This document shows, in pieces, positions 15,001 through 22,601 of a DNA stretch of 29,144 nt. The DNA lies in assembly GCA_038199755.1 (NCBI GenBank), contig JBBPYR010000049.1, positions 1-29,144 on the forward strand, in the 5' to 3' direction. The DNA is from JBBPYR01 sp038199755 (GTDB taxonomy: Bacteria > Chloroflexota > Ktedonobacteria > Ktedonobacterales > Ktedonobacteraceae). The stretch's first letter is position 1; each line of letters opens with the position of its first letter. The notes under the pieces were generated by a model, which was not told the DNA's origin, made no database searches, and saw nothing but the letters and a program-made list of their open reading frames with translations. The translations under genes and the position numbers were made by a program.

Positions 15001-15916
15001 CTAGCAATAGACTGACCCATTGCTGAAGCAAGAACTGCCGCCGTGTGAGTGCCCAGGCTGCACTCCGCTCCTCTGGGAAAAAGTCGCCGCCATAGAGGGT
15101 AAGGGCGTCGTCCAGAGCGGAGGTGGATAGGCGTTCGCCGAAGGCATCGACATCGACCCATATCTGCTGCTGGTCGGCCAGGGTGAACTCTTCGCCCGCG
15201 CTGAGTAATAGCGATGGAGGTGGCAGGTTGGCTATGTTGGTAGAATTGGGTCGTTCGCGGCTATCAAGTGCGCCCCCGCCTCGGTTGCTGACCGCGAAGA
15301 GTTGCCGTAGCAAGCGCACGCTAGATGATAGCTCTTTGTTGGCTTGCTCTTCGTCTTCACCAGCCCACAAATGCGCTCGCAGTTGTGTACGGCTGGCTTT
15401 GCGGCCTGGGTTGCTCACCATATAGCTGAGTAAAGAGCGGACATGTGCGTGCTGCCATGCGGCCTCGTTGACTACTTGCCATTGTTGGCCGCGCCGCCGC
15501 TCAAGACGTGTTTGGCCTAGCAAGAAAAGTCGGTAGCTAGGTGATACAGGTTGTGTTGGCAATGCTGGTGTTGCTAGGGGGAGAGCAGGTGTAGCTGCTG
15601 TAGTCGATGTATGAGCTGGGTGGGATGCTGAATAGGTAAGGGGAGCTGATGGTGTTTCCACGTTGGCGGGAGGTTGATTTCCATCGCCTACTGCTGCTGG
15701 CTGTGTGTGTTGTGCTTCATGTTGATCACGAACGTCTGCTGGAAGTTGCTTGCCGATGTAGGTGCGGGTTGTGTGTCCATCTATGGTCTCATAAGCGTAC
15801 CAATAGGGACCATGCCCGATGCCCTCGCTACATTTACGGCAGCGTGGCTTACCGCAATAGCTGATCTGCTGATGATAGGTAATTTTTCCCTGCATTTTCC
15901 CACGCATTTCAGGCAC
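12035..15916 (-). CDS. SARP/AfsR-like regulator with Cys-rich N-terminus, AAA ATPase and TPRs; C-terminally shortened
   Basis: The 1293-aa protein begins with a module like DUF6788 (ITYHQQISYCGKPRCRKC, then HGPYWY; Cys21, 26, 29). A winged-helix DNA-binding domain (about 128-208) and a BTAD domain (about 250-390, LYGGDFFPEE, RRGEALRVYQRF) follow. Next is a STAND/AAA ATPase with Walker A GEAGIGKT (489-496) and Walker B LLIVLDDIQWAD, then a long TPR array. It should be a signal-gated transcription activator. The GTG start has GGGAG eight bases upstream; an ATG at 15895 would align with the paralogue's start. The protein lacks about 125 C-terminal residues of the paralogue at 18270-22526, and its stop is at a repeat. 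Repeat copy C codes for about 20 inserted TPR-region residues. GEAGIGKT and both DNA-binding parts look intact. Confidence 0.88.
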   Translation of the reverse strand: MPEMRGKMQGKITYHQQISYCGKPRCRKCSEGIGHGPYWYAYETIDGHTTRTYIGKQLPADVRDQHEAQHTQPAAVGDGNQPPANVETPSAPLTYSASHPAHTSTTAATPALPLATPALPTQPVSPSYRLFLLGQTRLERRRGQQWQVVNEAAWQHAHVRSLLSYMVSNPGRKASRTQLRAHLWAGEDEEQANKELSSSVRLLRQLFAVSNRGGGALDSRERPNSTNIANLPPPSLLLSAGEEFTLADQQQIWVDVDAFGERLSTSALDDALTLYGGDFFPEERSAAWALTRRQFLLQQWVSLLLALADRYVTQHLLTGSNGAIEVLDRLLAYDPTCEAAVQRLIVILAQLKRRGEALRVYQRFATALQHEHNAAPTAETQALYEAVRSGDEYLYPGNPSGVAPSTLATTVVPPTGLAATQAAKLHASITAEAAAAQPIGRTHQNPFVGRIQELESLRTLLLTTEHSKHEKQVLPLDTQRGPQCIFLMGEAGIGKTRLAEELGREAQRRGWFVLWSRVYGQESGIPYRPWIDVLRKVLNQSTLSPRLQPLSVLLPELQSLLPMSTSAATSFEQEQLRLWETTRTLLTDASKHAPLLIVLDDIQWADTSSCELLGYLARHLHNQPILLLGTCRDNEIATNHPLHNLISHMQREHTISTLHVNPLTAEQIGLLVSAMPDLPETMVQPIQTRSAGNPFFAEELARTIDSPAALPQTIADTLESRLSRLSNACQRLLGNASVLGGSFELPIISAMETSSTFADEDAILDLLEEALQAGVLTEEGVGTRITYTFWHPLLVSHLYERVSAQRRVRLHQRAASILQRLYSNREAEFAAMITHHLVQGGAESSQIVYYAKLVGDKAYALPAYPEAARYYRLAVEHATTADQPYFMERLAECAMVQGNFTEARSLYEDLLAIRQQQSTIATHLTTSTTTDAAYQLEAQIQALLWAEIARTWRVTGDSEHAQQSCSQGEQILQRAGINTGPALARIRYQQGSLYWQMGHYEEAHQSALQALILSVGAGDVADAGWGPSGSPVTEHASSFITEHASVATKPITRIQRTLAGDPVDIGRTHALIGGIAHSVGNRHEALKHLNTALAIYEQYDQQREIAHVSCNLGYVYLKHADYAAAQAAFRRALNLAERLGDGPLTSVLFSNLAELATTSGDYSEAEHWYKKSLALATRFEDREYISLWNARLASVLSAQGKLSEAATCIKQAWRIGRAMHSNPCIGAALIALGNIRLAQATASIQQQEPNLHIRHLSHAKHALQRALQLEGLDAETRKKGETALALVQEHSSP
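12823..12875. repeat. REP copy C inside a coding sequence
   Basis: On the minus strand GTAGGGGCGGGGGATG ... GACCCTCTGGGTCGCCCG is the same 53-bp core as copies A and B. It is translated in frame as SVGAGDVADAGWGPSGSPV within the SARP regulator. It is adjoined by a local direct duplication, TGAAGCGTGCTCGGTGA (12782-12798) and TGAAGCATGCTCGGTAA (12806-12822), which encodes TEHAS twice. Confidence 0.85.
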
Positions 15917-15963
15917 GGCATTCTCTCCCTGTTTATACGCTTGGCTCTCTCCGTTAGTAATCG

Positions 15964-15992
15964 ACTATACCATATCAAATCAAAAGCTTCAA
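15964..15992 (-). promoter_or_regulatory. Strong promoter candidate of the first SARP regulator
   Basis: On the minus strand TTGAAG (15992-15987), a 17-bp spacer and TATAGT (15969-15964) are preceded by TGG, giving an extended -10 element. The predicted start is about 40 bases before the GTG at 15916. Confidence 0.65.
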
Positions 15993-16031
15993 CATTTTTT
16001 GCGGCCATTATATTTTTTCTATCTAAAATAG

Positions 16032-16067
16032 AAGAACGCTCATCTCTGTAACGAAACGAGCGTTCTT
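16032..16067. promoter_or_regulatory. 10-bp perfect dyad upstream of the SARP promoter
   Basis: AAGAACGCTC (16032-16041) and GAGCGTTCTT (16058-16067) are exact inverse copies 16 nt apart, 40 bp upstream of the -35 element. It may be an activator site. On the minus strand a moderately T-rich stretch follows, so a terminator for the small upstream gene is the alternative. Confidence 0.45.
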
Positions 16068-16164
16068 GTATGTTTGACTGACTAATCATAATGAGACATA
16101 GGATGAAATCCTTTCATGTAGAACATAAATGCACTAACGGAACAATACCTCTGTGGTAACTCGC

Positions 16165-16189
16165 ACCACCATGTAGGGGTGATGGTGGT
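16165..16189. repeat. Hairpin ACCACCAT/ATGGTGGT with GTAGGGGTG loop
   Basis: An 8-bp perfect stem encloses GTAGGGGTG, a variant of the repeat core, 22 bp after the stop of the small membrane gene. It is followed on plus by TTGTTGTTG. It may be a minimal repeat copy or a weak terminator. Confidence 0.4.
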
Positions 16190-16211
16190 TTGTTGTTGTG
16201 GTATGACGTGT

Positions 16212-16373
16212 TCAATGTTTTGGCGTCATGATATCTGGTAACATATTAAAATTAAGTGTCAGGATGTGCATAGGGTTAATATGCAGGGAGATGAGTAAAA
16301 GAATGGTGGCGAGTAGCAGTATGCCTAGTATCAGGAACAACAAGGTGCTGATGTGTTGCATTCGGGATACCAT
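16212..16373 (-). CDS. Small single-span membrane protein, 53 aa
   Basis: The ATG at 16373 lies eight bases after AAGGAAAGG, better than the ATG at 16430, which has no ribosome site and would add 19 residues. The protein is MVSRMQHIS followed by an extremely hydrophobic segment rich in Leu and Ile (about residues 10-32). A His/Asn/Met-containing tail ends PDIMTPKH. One membrane helix is predicted, with the short basic N-terminus probably inside. No family is recognised. It lies between nadR and the first SARP regulator on the same strand, but gaps of about 290 bp on each side argue against an operon. Small size makes the call uncertain. Confidence 0.5.
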   Translation of the reverse strand: MVSRMQHISTLLFLILGILLLATILLLISLHINPMHILTLNFNMLPDIMTPKH

Positions 16374-16661
16374 TAGCACATCCTTTCCTTCCAGATGCTG
16401 GAAGTTGACATGAGTGAGATAAGTAGACATGATAGGCGAAAAGCTAGCAGTAAGTTGCTCGCATTTGAGTATTCATCGCTTGAGTACTCTTTCTTGTAGT
16501 GAAGTATACCTAAAATGAGAGGCTAAACAGGGCCGTTTTATCCATGAATCTGGGTATCTCTCGCTATGGCTAGAGGGTGGCCGCATAGCAGTATGCGAAC
16601 ACATTCACGTTTATTGAAGGTGTACGTCCCAAAATTCTGTGATGTACTGTGGCATCATTAG

Positions 16662-17609
16662 CTAGAGGAGATTTTCAACGGCGTTGATGGCTTTGGTGAG
16701 GCGTTCTTCCCAGCTGCCGTTGATGATGATGTAGGGGCGGTGGCGTTGTTCCAGAGCCTGGATACAGAGGTCGAAAAACTCTTGCCGCTGCGCGGAGAGG
16801 TAACGCTGCTGGTCGTCTATCCAGGGAACGTCGATGGCGGTCACGAGGTAGAGGTCATAGTTCATGGCGTCGGCAGCTGCATAGAGCCAGGCTGGACAGG
16901 TGTTGAAAAGCACGTTGCTCCAGACGGTGGTGGTGAGCAGGTCAGTGTCACAAAAGAGGACCTTGTTGGCCTGTCGCGCCATTGCCTCCTCCGACGCTCG
17001 CTGTCCGACTGCAATTTTTTCGAGGTCTTCATAGTCGCACTGACCATTTTTAGGGGCAAGCAGGTCACGTGCATATTCCTCGACAAAGACAGTCTGAAAA
17101 TGACGTGCCAGATCCCTAGCTAAGGTGGACTTCCCGGTTGACTCAGGACCATAGATGCATACTCTTTTTATAAAGTAGGGGCGAACGCAGGGTGGGATAT
17201 ACTGCCAGTTGGAAAGAGGGTTGGAACGGAGCTTAGCAGAAGTGATGGGTACCAGATTGTGTGAGTGGTTGACAGGAATATACTGCATACCCAATAACTC
17301 TGCCAATTGCTCGCCGTAGTCTGCCGAAGCGAAGAGGTAATTGGGAATGAAAGGCAGTACCGTACGGAGAGCTTGCGCCCATGTTGGACTAAAAAAGTGA
17401 TCATGTTCTTGAAGGTTGATGTGAAGCAGATGCGCACGAGGGGCCATCTCTTGCAGCCAGGAGAGGCGCACATCCCCGGCTATGGGGTCACTATCCATTG
17501 TCCCGATCACCAGCCATAATTCATCAACATAGTTTTGCGCGAAGTCAAACACATATTGATGTCCCAAATGGGGTGGGAGAAATCTTCCCAGTACAAGCCC
17601 TGTTCTCAT
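16662..17609 (-). CDS. nadR: NadR-type NMN adenylyltransferase / ribosylnicotinamide kinase
   Basis: The 315-aa protein has an N-terminal nucleotidyltransferase domain with the GRFLPPHLGH signature (about residues 8-17) and SAKLRSNP. These features match nicotinamide mononucleotide adenylyltransferase, which makes NAD from NMN and ATP. The C-terminal half is a P-loop kinase (GPESTGKS, about 144-151; FVEEYARDLL; CDTDLLTT), matching the ribosylnicotinamide kinase of NadR. The DNA-binding helix-turn-helix of enterobacterial NadR is absent, so this is a salvage enzyme and not a repressor. The frame extends to a GTG at 17615, but the ATG at 17609 is preferred. No Shine-Dalgarno is visible, and an extended -10 promoter ends six bases upstream, which suggests a leaderless mRNA. 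Confidence 0.92.
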   Translation of the reverse strand: MRTGLVLGRFLPPHLGHQYVFDFAQNYVDELWLVIGTMDSDPIAGDVRLSWLQEMAPRAHLLHINLQEHDHFFSPTWAQALRTVLPFIPNYLFASADYGEQLAELLGMQYIPVNHSHNLVPITSAKLRSNPLSNWQYIPPCVRPYFIKRVCIYGPESTGKSTLARDLARHFQTVFVEEYARDLLAPKNGQCDYEDLEKIAVGQRASEEAMARQANKVLFCDTDLLTTTVWSNVLFNTCPAWLYAAADAMNYDLYLVTAIDVPWIDDQQRYLSAQRQEFFDLCIQALEQRHRPYIIINGSWEERLTKAINAVENLL

Positions 17610-17615
17610 AGGCAC

Positions 17616-17624
17616 AGTATAGCA
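17616..17624 (-). promoter_or_regulatory. Extended -10 promoter of a probably leaderless nadR
   Basis: TGCTATACT on the minus strand (17624-17616) is a TGn-extended -10. Six bases separate it from the ATG, so transcription would begin at or next to the start codon. No -35 is visible: that position is taken by the end of the repeat block (GTAGGGGC at 17629-17636). Confidence 0.55.
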
Positions 17625-17758
17625 TATCGTAGGGGCGACATTATGAAGATGAACAAATTAACCTGGTAATAGGGTGGGCAGTAGCGAAGCGCGCTGCAAG
17701 CCCGTAGGGGCCAGATTGATCGCGCCCTCCGCTCAATTTATTGAGCGAAATCCTGAAT

Positions 17759-17983
17759 CCCACATTCCGCAGTTATGGAAAACGCTTTTTGGAATATTAG
17801 CTATTGCATCTTTTGCATGTTATACGACTCTAAAAAGGAAGAGAATAGCTCGACAATAGAGTTCATTCTCGAAAAAGCCCATCCTGTAGAACAAGTAAAA
17901 CATGTATTAGGTGCATTAAATCACCAATACTCAAGCGATTCGTGATATTCATAAAAACCTCGTTTCAAACTGCGGAATGTGGG
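17759..17983. mobile_element. 225-bp MITE with 16-bp inverted ends and 6-bp target duplication
   Basis: CCCACATTCCGCAGTT (17759-17774) and its exact inverse AACTGCGGAATGTGGG (17968-17983) bound the element. CTGAAT lies directly outside on both sides (17753-17758 and 17984-17989) as a direct repeat, the expected target-site duplication. Removing the element joins GAAATC-CTGAAT-CACAGG smoothly inside the host repeat. The inside has no complete gene. The 6-bp duplication and CCC ends would suit an IS1634-like parent, but this is from memory. Confidence 0.85.
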
Positions 17984-18031
17984 CTGAATCACAGGCGATA
18001 AATCGCCTTGGGGCGCGATACTCTCTGTATT

Positions 18032-18139
18032 CCGACTGCCAACGAACTCCTTCCTCATTCTGTCAACGGACTATCGTCCTAGCTTCGCTCAGACAGAATG
18101 CAAGGAAGGCTACCGCGCTAGCTTCGCTCAGGCAGTCGG
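18032..18139. repeat. Long nested hairpin in the repeat block
   Basis: CCGACTGCC/GGCAGTCGG (18032-18040 with 18131-18139) encloses CCTTCCTCATTCTGTC (18049-18064), paired with 18092-18109 with a two-base bulge. CTAGCTTCGCTCAG occurs twice as a direct repeat in the two loops (18079-18092 and 18118-18131). It could form a large branched hairpin in DNA or RNA. Confidence 0.7.
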
Positions 18140-18203
18140 AAAGGAGGTATCTGGCCCCTACGGATGGGTTTCTCTGAGGACCAGTTTCATTAGTAAAAGT
18201 GCA

Positions 18204-18260
18204 TCATGACGCCCTCGGACCCTGGCATACAATTCGCCAACAGGTCCGAGGGCGTCATGA
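18204..18260 (-). terminator. Terminator of the second SARP regulator
   Basis: An 18-bp perfect stem (18204-18221 with 18243-18260; ATGACGCCCTCGGACC arms) lies 10 bases beyond the stop codon in the direction of transcription. It is followed on minus by ATGCACTTTTAC, so the T-run is modest. Confidence 0.6.
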
Positions 18261-18269
18261 ATGTCGCCC

Positions 18270-21200
18270 CTACGAGGGGAGAATGCGTTCGAGGCTTTGC
18301 AGGTCGATCTGGGCCTGCAATGTGCTAAAAATTTGTTTGGCCTCTTGCAGGTAGGCGAGGCCGCGCTGGTAGGGTTTGCTTTCTGGTGACTCCTGCTGGA
18401 TTAAAAGCTGGCCATAGTGCTGGAGGGCGCGGGCATATTCTAGACGCATGCCACAGCGACGTAGCGTCTTGATGGCCTGCTCAAAATACTTCGTCGCTGG
18501 TTCATACTCACCCTTTGCCACTAAAATGCTGCCGAGGATGCGTTGTGTACAGGCAACGAGCCATGCCAACTCTAGCTTCTGCGCCTCTTCCAATGTCTGT
18601 AATGCCAGTTGATAGGCTTGTTGGGTTTCATTTAATAATAAGAATGCACGCGCCAAAGCTAGTTGCCCCTCAATTTTTGTTTCCGCTTCCATTCCTTCAT
18701 AGCGAAGAGCATGTTCTAGTGTTTTCTTCGCCTGATGCAACAAGTGCTTTTTTCTCTCCTCAGAATTTGTTTCGTTTTCCGAGCTATTATAAGTAATGTT
18801 TGCCTGAGCAATGCGCAAGTTTCCTATGAAGACCATTGTGAGGCCGATATAGGGAGCAATATGACTAGCTCTTCCTGTAGTTAAAGCACGTTGAAGCATG
18901 GAACTTGCTTCAGAAAGCTTGCCTTGTTCTTGCAAACTGATGGCCAAGTAAGCATAAAGAATACTCATAAATACGGGATCATCAATGCGTTCAGATAGTG
19001 TAAGACTCCGTCTAAGTTCATTTTCGGCATCAACAAGATTACCTATGCGGATATCTAACACTCCCATATTGCCAATTGCATAGGACATATTAGGAATGTC
19101 ACCAATACGCTCAGTGATACTTAGGGATTGACGAAGTACTGCCTGTGCTGGTGAATATTGAGCTACCCTCAAGTATACGTCACCTAAGTTACAACTTGCA
19201 ATCGCAAGTTCACGCTGGCAATTGTGCTGTTCATACAGGGCGAGTGCAGCATTGAGATGTTCCAGTGCTGCATGAGAATGACCTGCGCCGTTGGCAATAA
19301 GTCCTAATAGCATTTGTGTACGCCCAAGATCAACCATGTCACCTGCAAGAGTGCGTCTTATACGCGTTGGTCTGATAGTTTGTTTGTTAGTGCTTTTTTG
19401 CTGCTCTAGGTATTGCTTGAACAATTCAAATGCTTCGTTTGCTTTATTTTGTGCTTTGGAATAATTACCCTCTAACCAATAAGCGTAGCTCTGTTCGTAG
19501 CGGAGTCTGGCCCATGCAGGCCCACTTATGACATTAGCAATTAGGAGTAGTTGTTCGCCATGTTCGTAGCATTGTTGGGCGCGCGTGTTATCGCTGGTAT
19601 TGTACCAGGTGAGGCCAATTTCGCACCAGAGTAGGGCTTGTAGTTGTATTTCCGGTTGAGAAATGGTTGTTGTGCGCTGCTGGCTGCGTAGGGCAAGGGC
19701 GTGTTCATAGTAGTGGCGTGCCTCTTCGTAATTGCCTTGAATGTTGATGCACTCGCCGAGAAGTTCGGAGATGTCGGCGCGGTGCAGTTGTTCGTCGGGA
19801 TGCTGGCTGATGGATGCGAGGGTGAGGCGATAGTATTTTTCGGCGTCGGGATAGGCGGAGAGGGCGTAAGCGCGGTCTCCGGCGAGTTCGGCATAGTGGG
19901 TGATCTGGTCGGCGTCGGCACCGCCGTTGACGAGGTGATGGACGATGGTGGCGGCGGCCTCTTCTTCGCGGCTGGTGAAGGCGTGGAGCAGGACTTCGGC
20001 GGCGCGTCGGTGCAGGCTGGCACGGCGGGCGGCGGATAGGCTCTCGTAGAGGTGACTGGCGAGCAGGGGGTGCCAGAATTGATAGGTGATGCGCGTGCCG
20101 ATGCCCTCTTCGGTGAGCATGCCCATATGCAGTGCCTCTTCGATCAGTTCAAGGATGGTGTCTTCATCGGAGCCGGGAGTGGTGGCCTCCATCGCGGAGA
20201 TGATGGGGAACTCGAAGGAGCCACCCAGCACAGCTGCTTTGCTCAGCAGGCGGCGACAGGCTGTGCTGAGACGACCCATGCGTAGATCAAGGACGGCTGT
20301 GATGGTTTCGGGTAAGATGGGTAGTGCATTCTGGTTGCCATTCAGCCCATGTAAGCCGCTGGGTCCATTAGTGCTGTTGATGCTGTTGGCTATGCTGACG
20401 GTGGCAGGCAGGAGAGCTGATGCGCTCAGTGTTGCCAAGGTGCGGGCCAATTCTTCGGCGAAGAAGGGGTTGCCAGCGGCGCGTGTCTGAATGGACGCGG
20501 ACATGGATGTTGCTGATGATGGGGTTGCAGTGTCGGACACAACTATTAAACCTGGCTCGCTCGATGTGGCTGCTTCGGTTGGCTGGCCTCTGGTGAGGAT
20601 GGCTGAGACGAGGATGCTGATCTGCTCGTCGCTGAGGGGCGAGAGCGAGAGGGTTTCCATGGCGTATTCGCGTTGTAGGTCTACCATAAGTGGGCGCAAG
20701 GGCGAGGTGGCGGTCAGTTCGCTGTCACGGCAGGTGCCGATGATGATGATGGGATAGCCCTGGATGTGGCGTGCGAGATAGGCCAGTAGTTCACAACTGC
20801 TGGCATCGGCCCATTGCAGGTCGTCTAGCACGATCAGCAGGGGGATGCCTCCGCTGATGGAGGTCAGTAGTTCGCGAGCTGCCTCCCACAGGCGATGCTG
20901 CTCCTGTTCGGGGAGCGGGACGGCTGCAGAGGGCATATCAGGCAGCATGCTATGGAGTTCTGGTAACAGGGTACTCAGCGGCTGATAGAAATTGGGACGC
21001 TGTGCGATGTGTGGTGGGAGGGCGATCTGCATGGTGGGAGTGTTCGCCGTGGCCAGGGTCGCGCCTGCGTAGCGGCTCTGCTCCATAGACTTACGTAGCA
21101 CCTCGATCCAGAGGCGGTAGGGAATGCTGCTCTCCTGAGCATAGACGCGGCTCCAGGCGATAGCCCAGCCGCGTTTTCTGGCCTCGCGACTCATCTCCTC

Positions 21201-22526
21201 TGCCAGCCGCGTTTTGCCGATGCCCACATCGCCCATGAGTAGGACCGATTGCGGGCGGCGGCGCGCATCGTAGGGGGTGACGGCTGTGCGTTTCTGTCCT
21301 GGTATCTTGAATTTCGCGGTGGCCTCGGTGGTAGCGATGAGGTTGCGCAGGAATGCTAATTCTTGTTCGCGTCCGACGAGTGGCGATTGATGGGCACGTC
21401 CAATCTGTATGGTAGGCTCGTGGATCGTGCGGTTGTCGCTGGAGCGCTCGGCATTGCTGCGATTGCTGCGTGTTGCTGTATTGGCATTGCTTGCGGTCGT
21501 GGCGCGTCCCGTGGCATCCTGGCGTACAGCTTCATAGATGGAGCGTGTCTCCGGCAGGGGCGCGATGCTATATTCTTCATGGAGCGCGCTTGCCAGACGT
21601 TTATAGACGCGTAAGGCTTCGCCACGGCGTCCGAGTTGCACGAGGACGCGCATGAGGCGTTGTACCGCAGACTCGTTCATGGGGTCAATTGATAAAAGAC
21701 GATCTAAGGGATCAATGGCGTTACTGAGGGCATTACGCGCGATACGTATATCGGCTAGGTCTGTGAGCAGGCTGACCCAGAGGCGTTGTAGCTTTTCGCG
21801 GCGGGCCAGTGTCCATTCAAGTTGTTGTTCGTCGGGCAGGAAGTCACCGCCATAGAGCGTGGCGGCGGCTTCGAGTAGGCGTTCGCTTTCCTCGGGATTG
21901 TCGTTTTTATGGGCCTGGTCAATTAAGTGCTCGAAGGCGTCGGTATCGAGCCAGATCAGGGGATGATCGGCAAGGACGAGCAGTTCTCGTTCGGTGAGGA
22001 GCAAGGGCGAGGTGGCAAGTTTGTTGCGCTCTGGCTCGAAGATCTGGCGCAGGCTATAGACGGCGCGGTCAAGACGATGGCTGGCGATCTCGCTATCGAG
22101 GTCAGGCCAGACTGCACCCATGAGTTGTTCGCGCCCAAGTTTGCGTGCGGGTGTGCTGATGAGGCAACTGAGCAGGGTACGTACGCGCTGATGTTGCCAT
22201 GATGCGTCGGTGACGGTTTGCCACTCGGAGTTGACGTAGCGTTCCAGACGCATTTGCCCTAACGAATAAATACGGATGCGCGTCTGTGTTGTCTGCGCCT
22301 GTTCGTTGTCTCGTAGTGCGGGCAAGGTGTTGGCAAGGCGAACCTGTTCCATTTCTGCCTGCACGTCTAGCGGGAGTTGTTTGCCAACATAGGTGCGTGT
22401 GGTGCGGCCATCAAGGGTTTGATAGGCATACCAGTATGGACCATGTCCAGTACCCTCACGGCACTTACGGCAGTGAGGCTTGCCACAATAGCTGAACTGC
22501 TGGTGATACGTTACCTTGTCGTTCAT
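18270..22526 (-). CDS. SARP/AfsR-like regulator with Cys-rich N-terminus, AAA ATPase and full TPR array
   Basis: The 1418-aa protein has the same plan as the regulator at 12035-15916. A Cys-rich module (SYCGKPHCRKC, Cys14, 19, 22; HGPYWY 28-33) is followed by a winged helix (about 85-170) and a BTAD domain (about 195-340, LYGGDFLPDE). The AAA/STAND ATPase has Walker A GDVGIGKT (432-439) and Walker B LLIVLDDLQWAD (563-574). The remainder is TPR helices, including about 125 C-terminal residues that the paralogue lacks. A TTG upstream would lengthen the frame; the ATG at 22526 just after AGGAAAGG is preferred. The stop TAG (18272-18270) is part of a GTAGGGGC repeat. Divergent from the sigma factor gene. 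Signal and target genes are unknown. Confidence 0.9.
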   Translation of the reverse strand: MNDKVTYHQQFSYCGKPHCRKCREGTGHGPYWYAYQTLDGRTTRTYVGKQLPLDVQAEMEQVRLANTLPALRDNEQAQTTQTRIRIYSLGQMRLERYVNSEWQTVTDASWQHQRVRTLLSCLISTPARKLGREQLMGAVWPDLDSEIASHRLDRAVYSLRQIFEPERNKLATSPLLLTERELLVLADHPLIWLDTDAFEHLIDQAHKNDNPEESERLLEAAATLYGGDFLPDEQQLEWTLARREKLQRLWVSLLTDLADIRIARNALSNAIDPLDRLLSIDPMNESAVQRLMRVLVQLGRRGEALRVYKRLASALHEEYSIAPLPETRSIYEAVRQDATGRATTASNANTATRSNRSNAERSSDNRTIHEPTIQIGRAHQSPLVGREQELAFLRNLIATTEATAKFKIPGQKRTAVTPYDARRRPQSVLLMGDVGIGKTRLAEEMSREARKRGWAIAWSRVYAQESSIPYRLWIEVLRKSMEQSRYAGATLATANTPTMQIALPPHIAQRPNFYQPLSTLLPELHSMLPDMPSAAVPLPEQEQHRLWEAARELLTSISGGIPLLIVLDDLQWADASSCELLAYLARHIQGYPIIIIGTCRDSELTATSPLRPLMVDLQREYAMETLSLSPLSDEQISILVSAILTRGQPTEAATSSEPGLIVVSDTATPSSATSMSASIQTRAAGNPFFAEELARTLATLSASALLPATVSIANSINSTNGPSGLHGLNGNQNALPILPETITAVLDLRMGRLSTACRRLLSKAAVLGGSFEFPIISAMEATTPGSDEDTILELIEEALHMGMLTEEGIGTRITYQFWHPLLASHLYESLSAARRASLHRRAAEVLLHAFTSREEEAAATIVHHLVNGGADADQITHYAELAGDRAYALSAYPDAEKYYRLTLASISQHPDEQLHRADISELLGECINIQGNYEEARHYYEHALALRSQQRTTTISQPEIQLQALLWCEIGLTWYNTSDNTRAQQCYEHGEQLLLIANVISGPAWARLRYEQSYAYWLEGNYSKAQNKANEAFELFKQYLEQQKSTNKQTIRPTRIRRTLAGDMVDLGRTQMLLGLIANGAGHSHAALEHLNAALALYEQHNCQRELAIASCNLGDVYLRVAQYSPAQAVLRQSLSITERIGDIPNMSYAIGNMGVLDIRIGNLVDAENELRRSLTLSERIDDPVFMSILYAYLAISLQEQGKLSEASSMLQRALTTGRASHIAPYIGLTMVFIGNLRIAQANITYNSSENETNSEERKKHLLHQAKKTLEHALRYEGMEAETKIEGQLALARAFLLLNETQQAYQLALQTLEEAQKLELAWLVACTQRILGSILVAKGEYEPATKYFEQAIKTLRRCGMRLEYARALQHYGQLLIQQESPESKPYQRGLAYLQEAKQIFSTLQAQIDLQSLERILPS

Positions 22527-22601
22527 CACGCCTTTCCTGAGATATTCCGCAAACAATTGAAATGCAGGTTACGGGTAGATAAAAAAAGTAAGGTGCCTGT
22601 G

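Larger units (their letters stand above)
17628..18276. repeat. Nested inverted-repeat block of GTAGGGGC-family elements
   Basis: Outer ends: CGTAGGGGCGACATTATGA (17628-17646) and, inverted, CGTAGGGGCGACATTCATGA (18274-18255). Second layer: AACAAATTAACCTGGTAAT (17652-17670) opposite CCAGTTTCATTAGT (18181-18194, inverse). Third layer: GTAGGGGCCAGATTGATCGC (17704-17723) opposite ATCTGGCCCCTAC (18149-18161). The centre holds a separate MITE (17759-17983). The whole gap between nadR and the second SARP gene is made of these layers, and no gene is credible here. A stretch near 17847-17950 reads as a decayed peptide (HPVEQVKHVLGALNHQYSS), possibly transposase debris. Confidence 0.75.

Noticed and set aside
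16502..16507. TATACT on the minus strand as a promoter for the 53-aa gene
   Set aside because: No acceptable -35 at 16-18 bp and a long leader; too weak to list.
17674..18177. Short plus-strand frames in the nested repeat block
   Set aside because: They cross the MITE ends and repeat hairpins. At most one decayed transposase fragment (HPVEQVKHVLG) may lie within.
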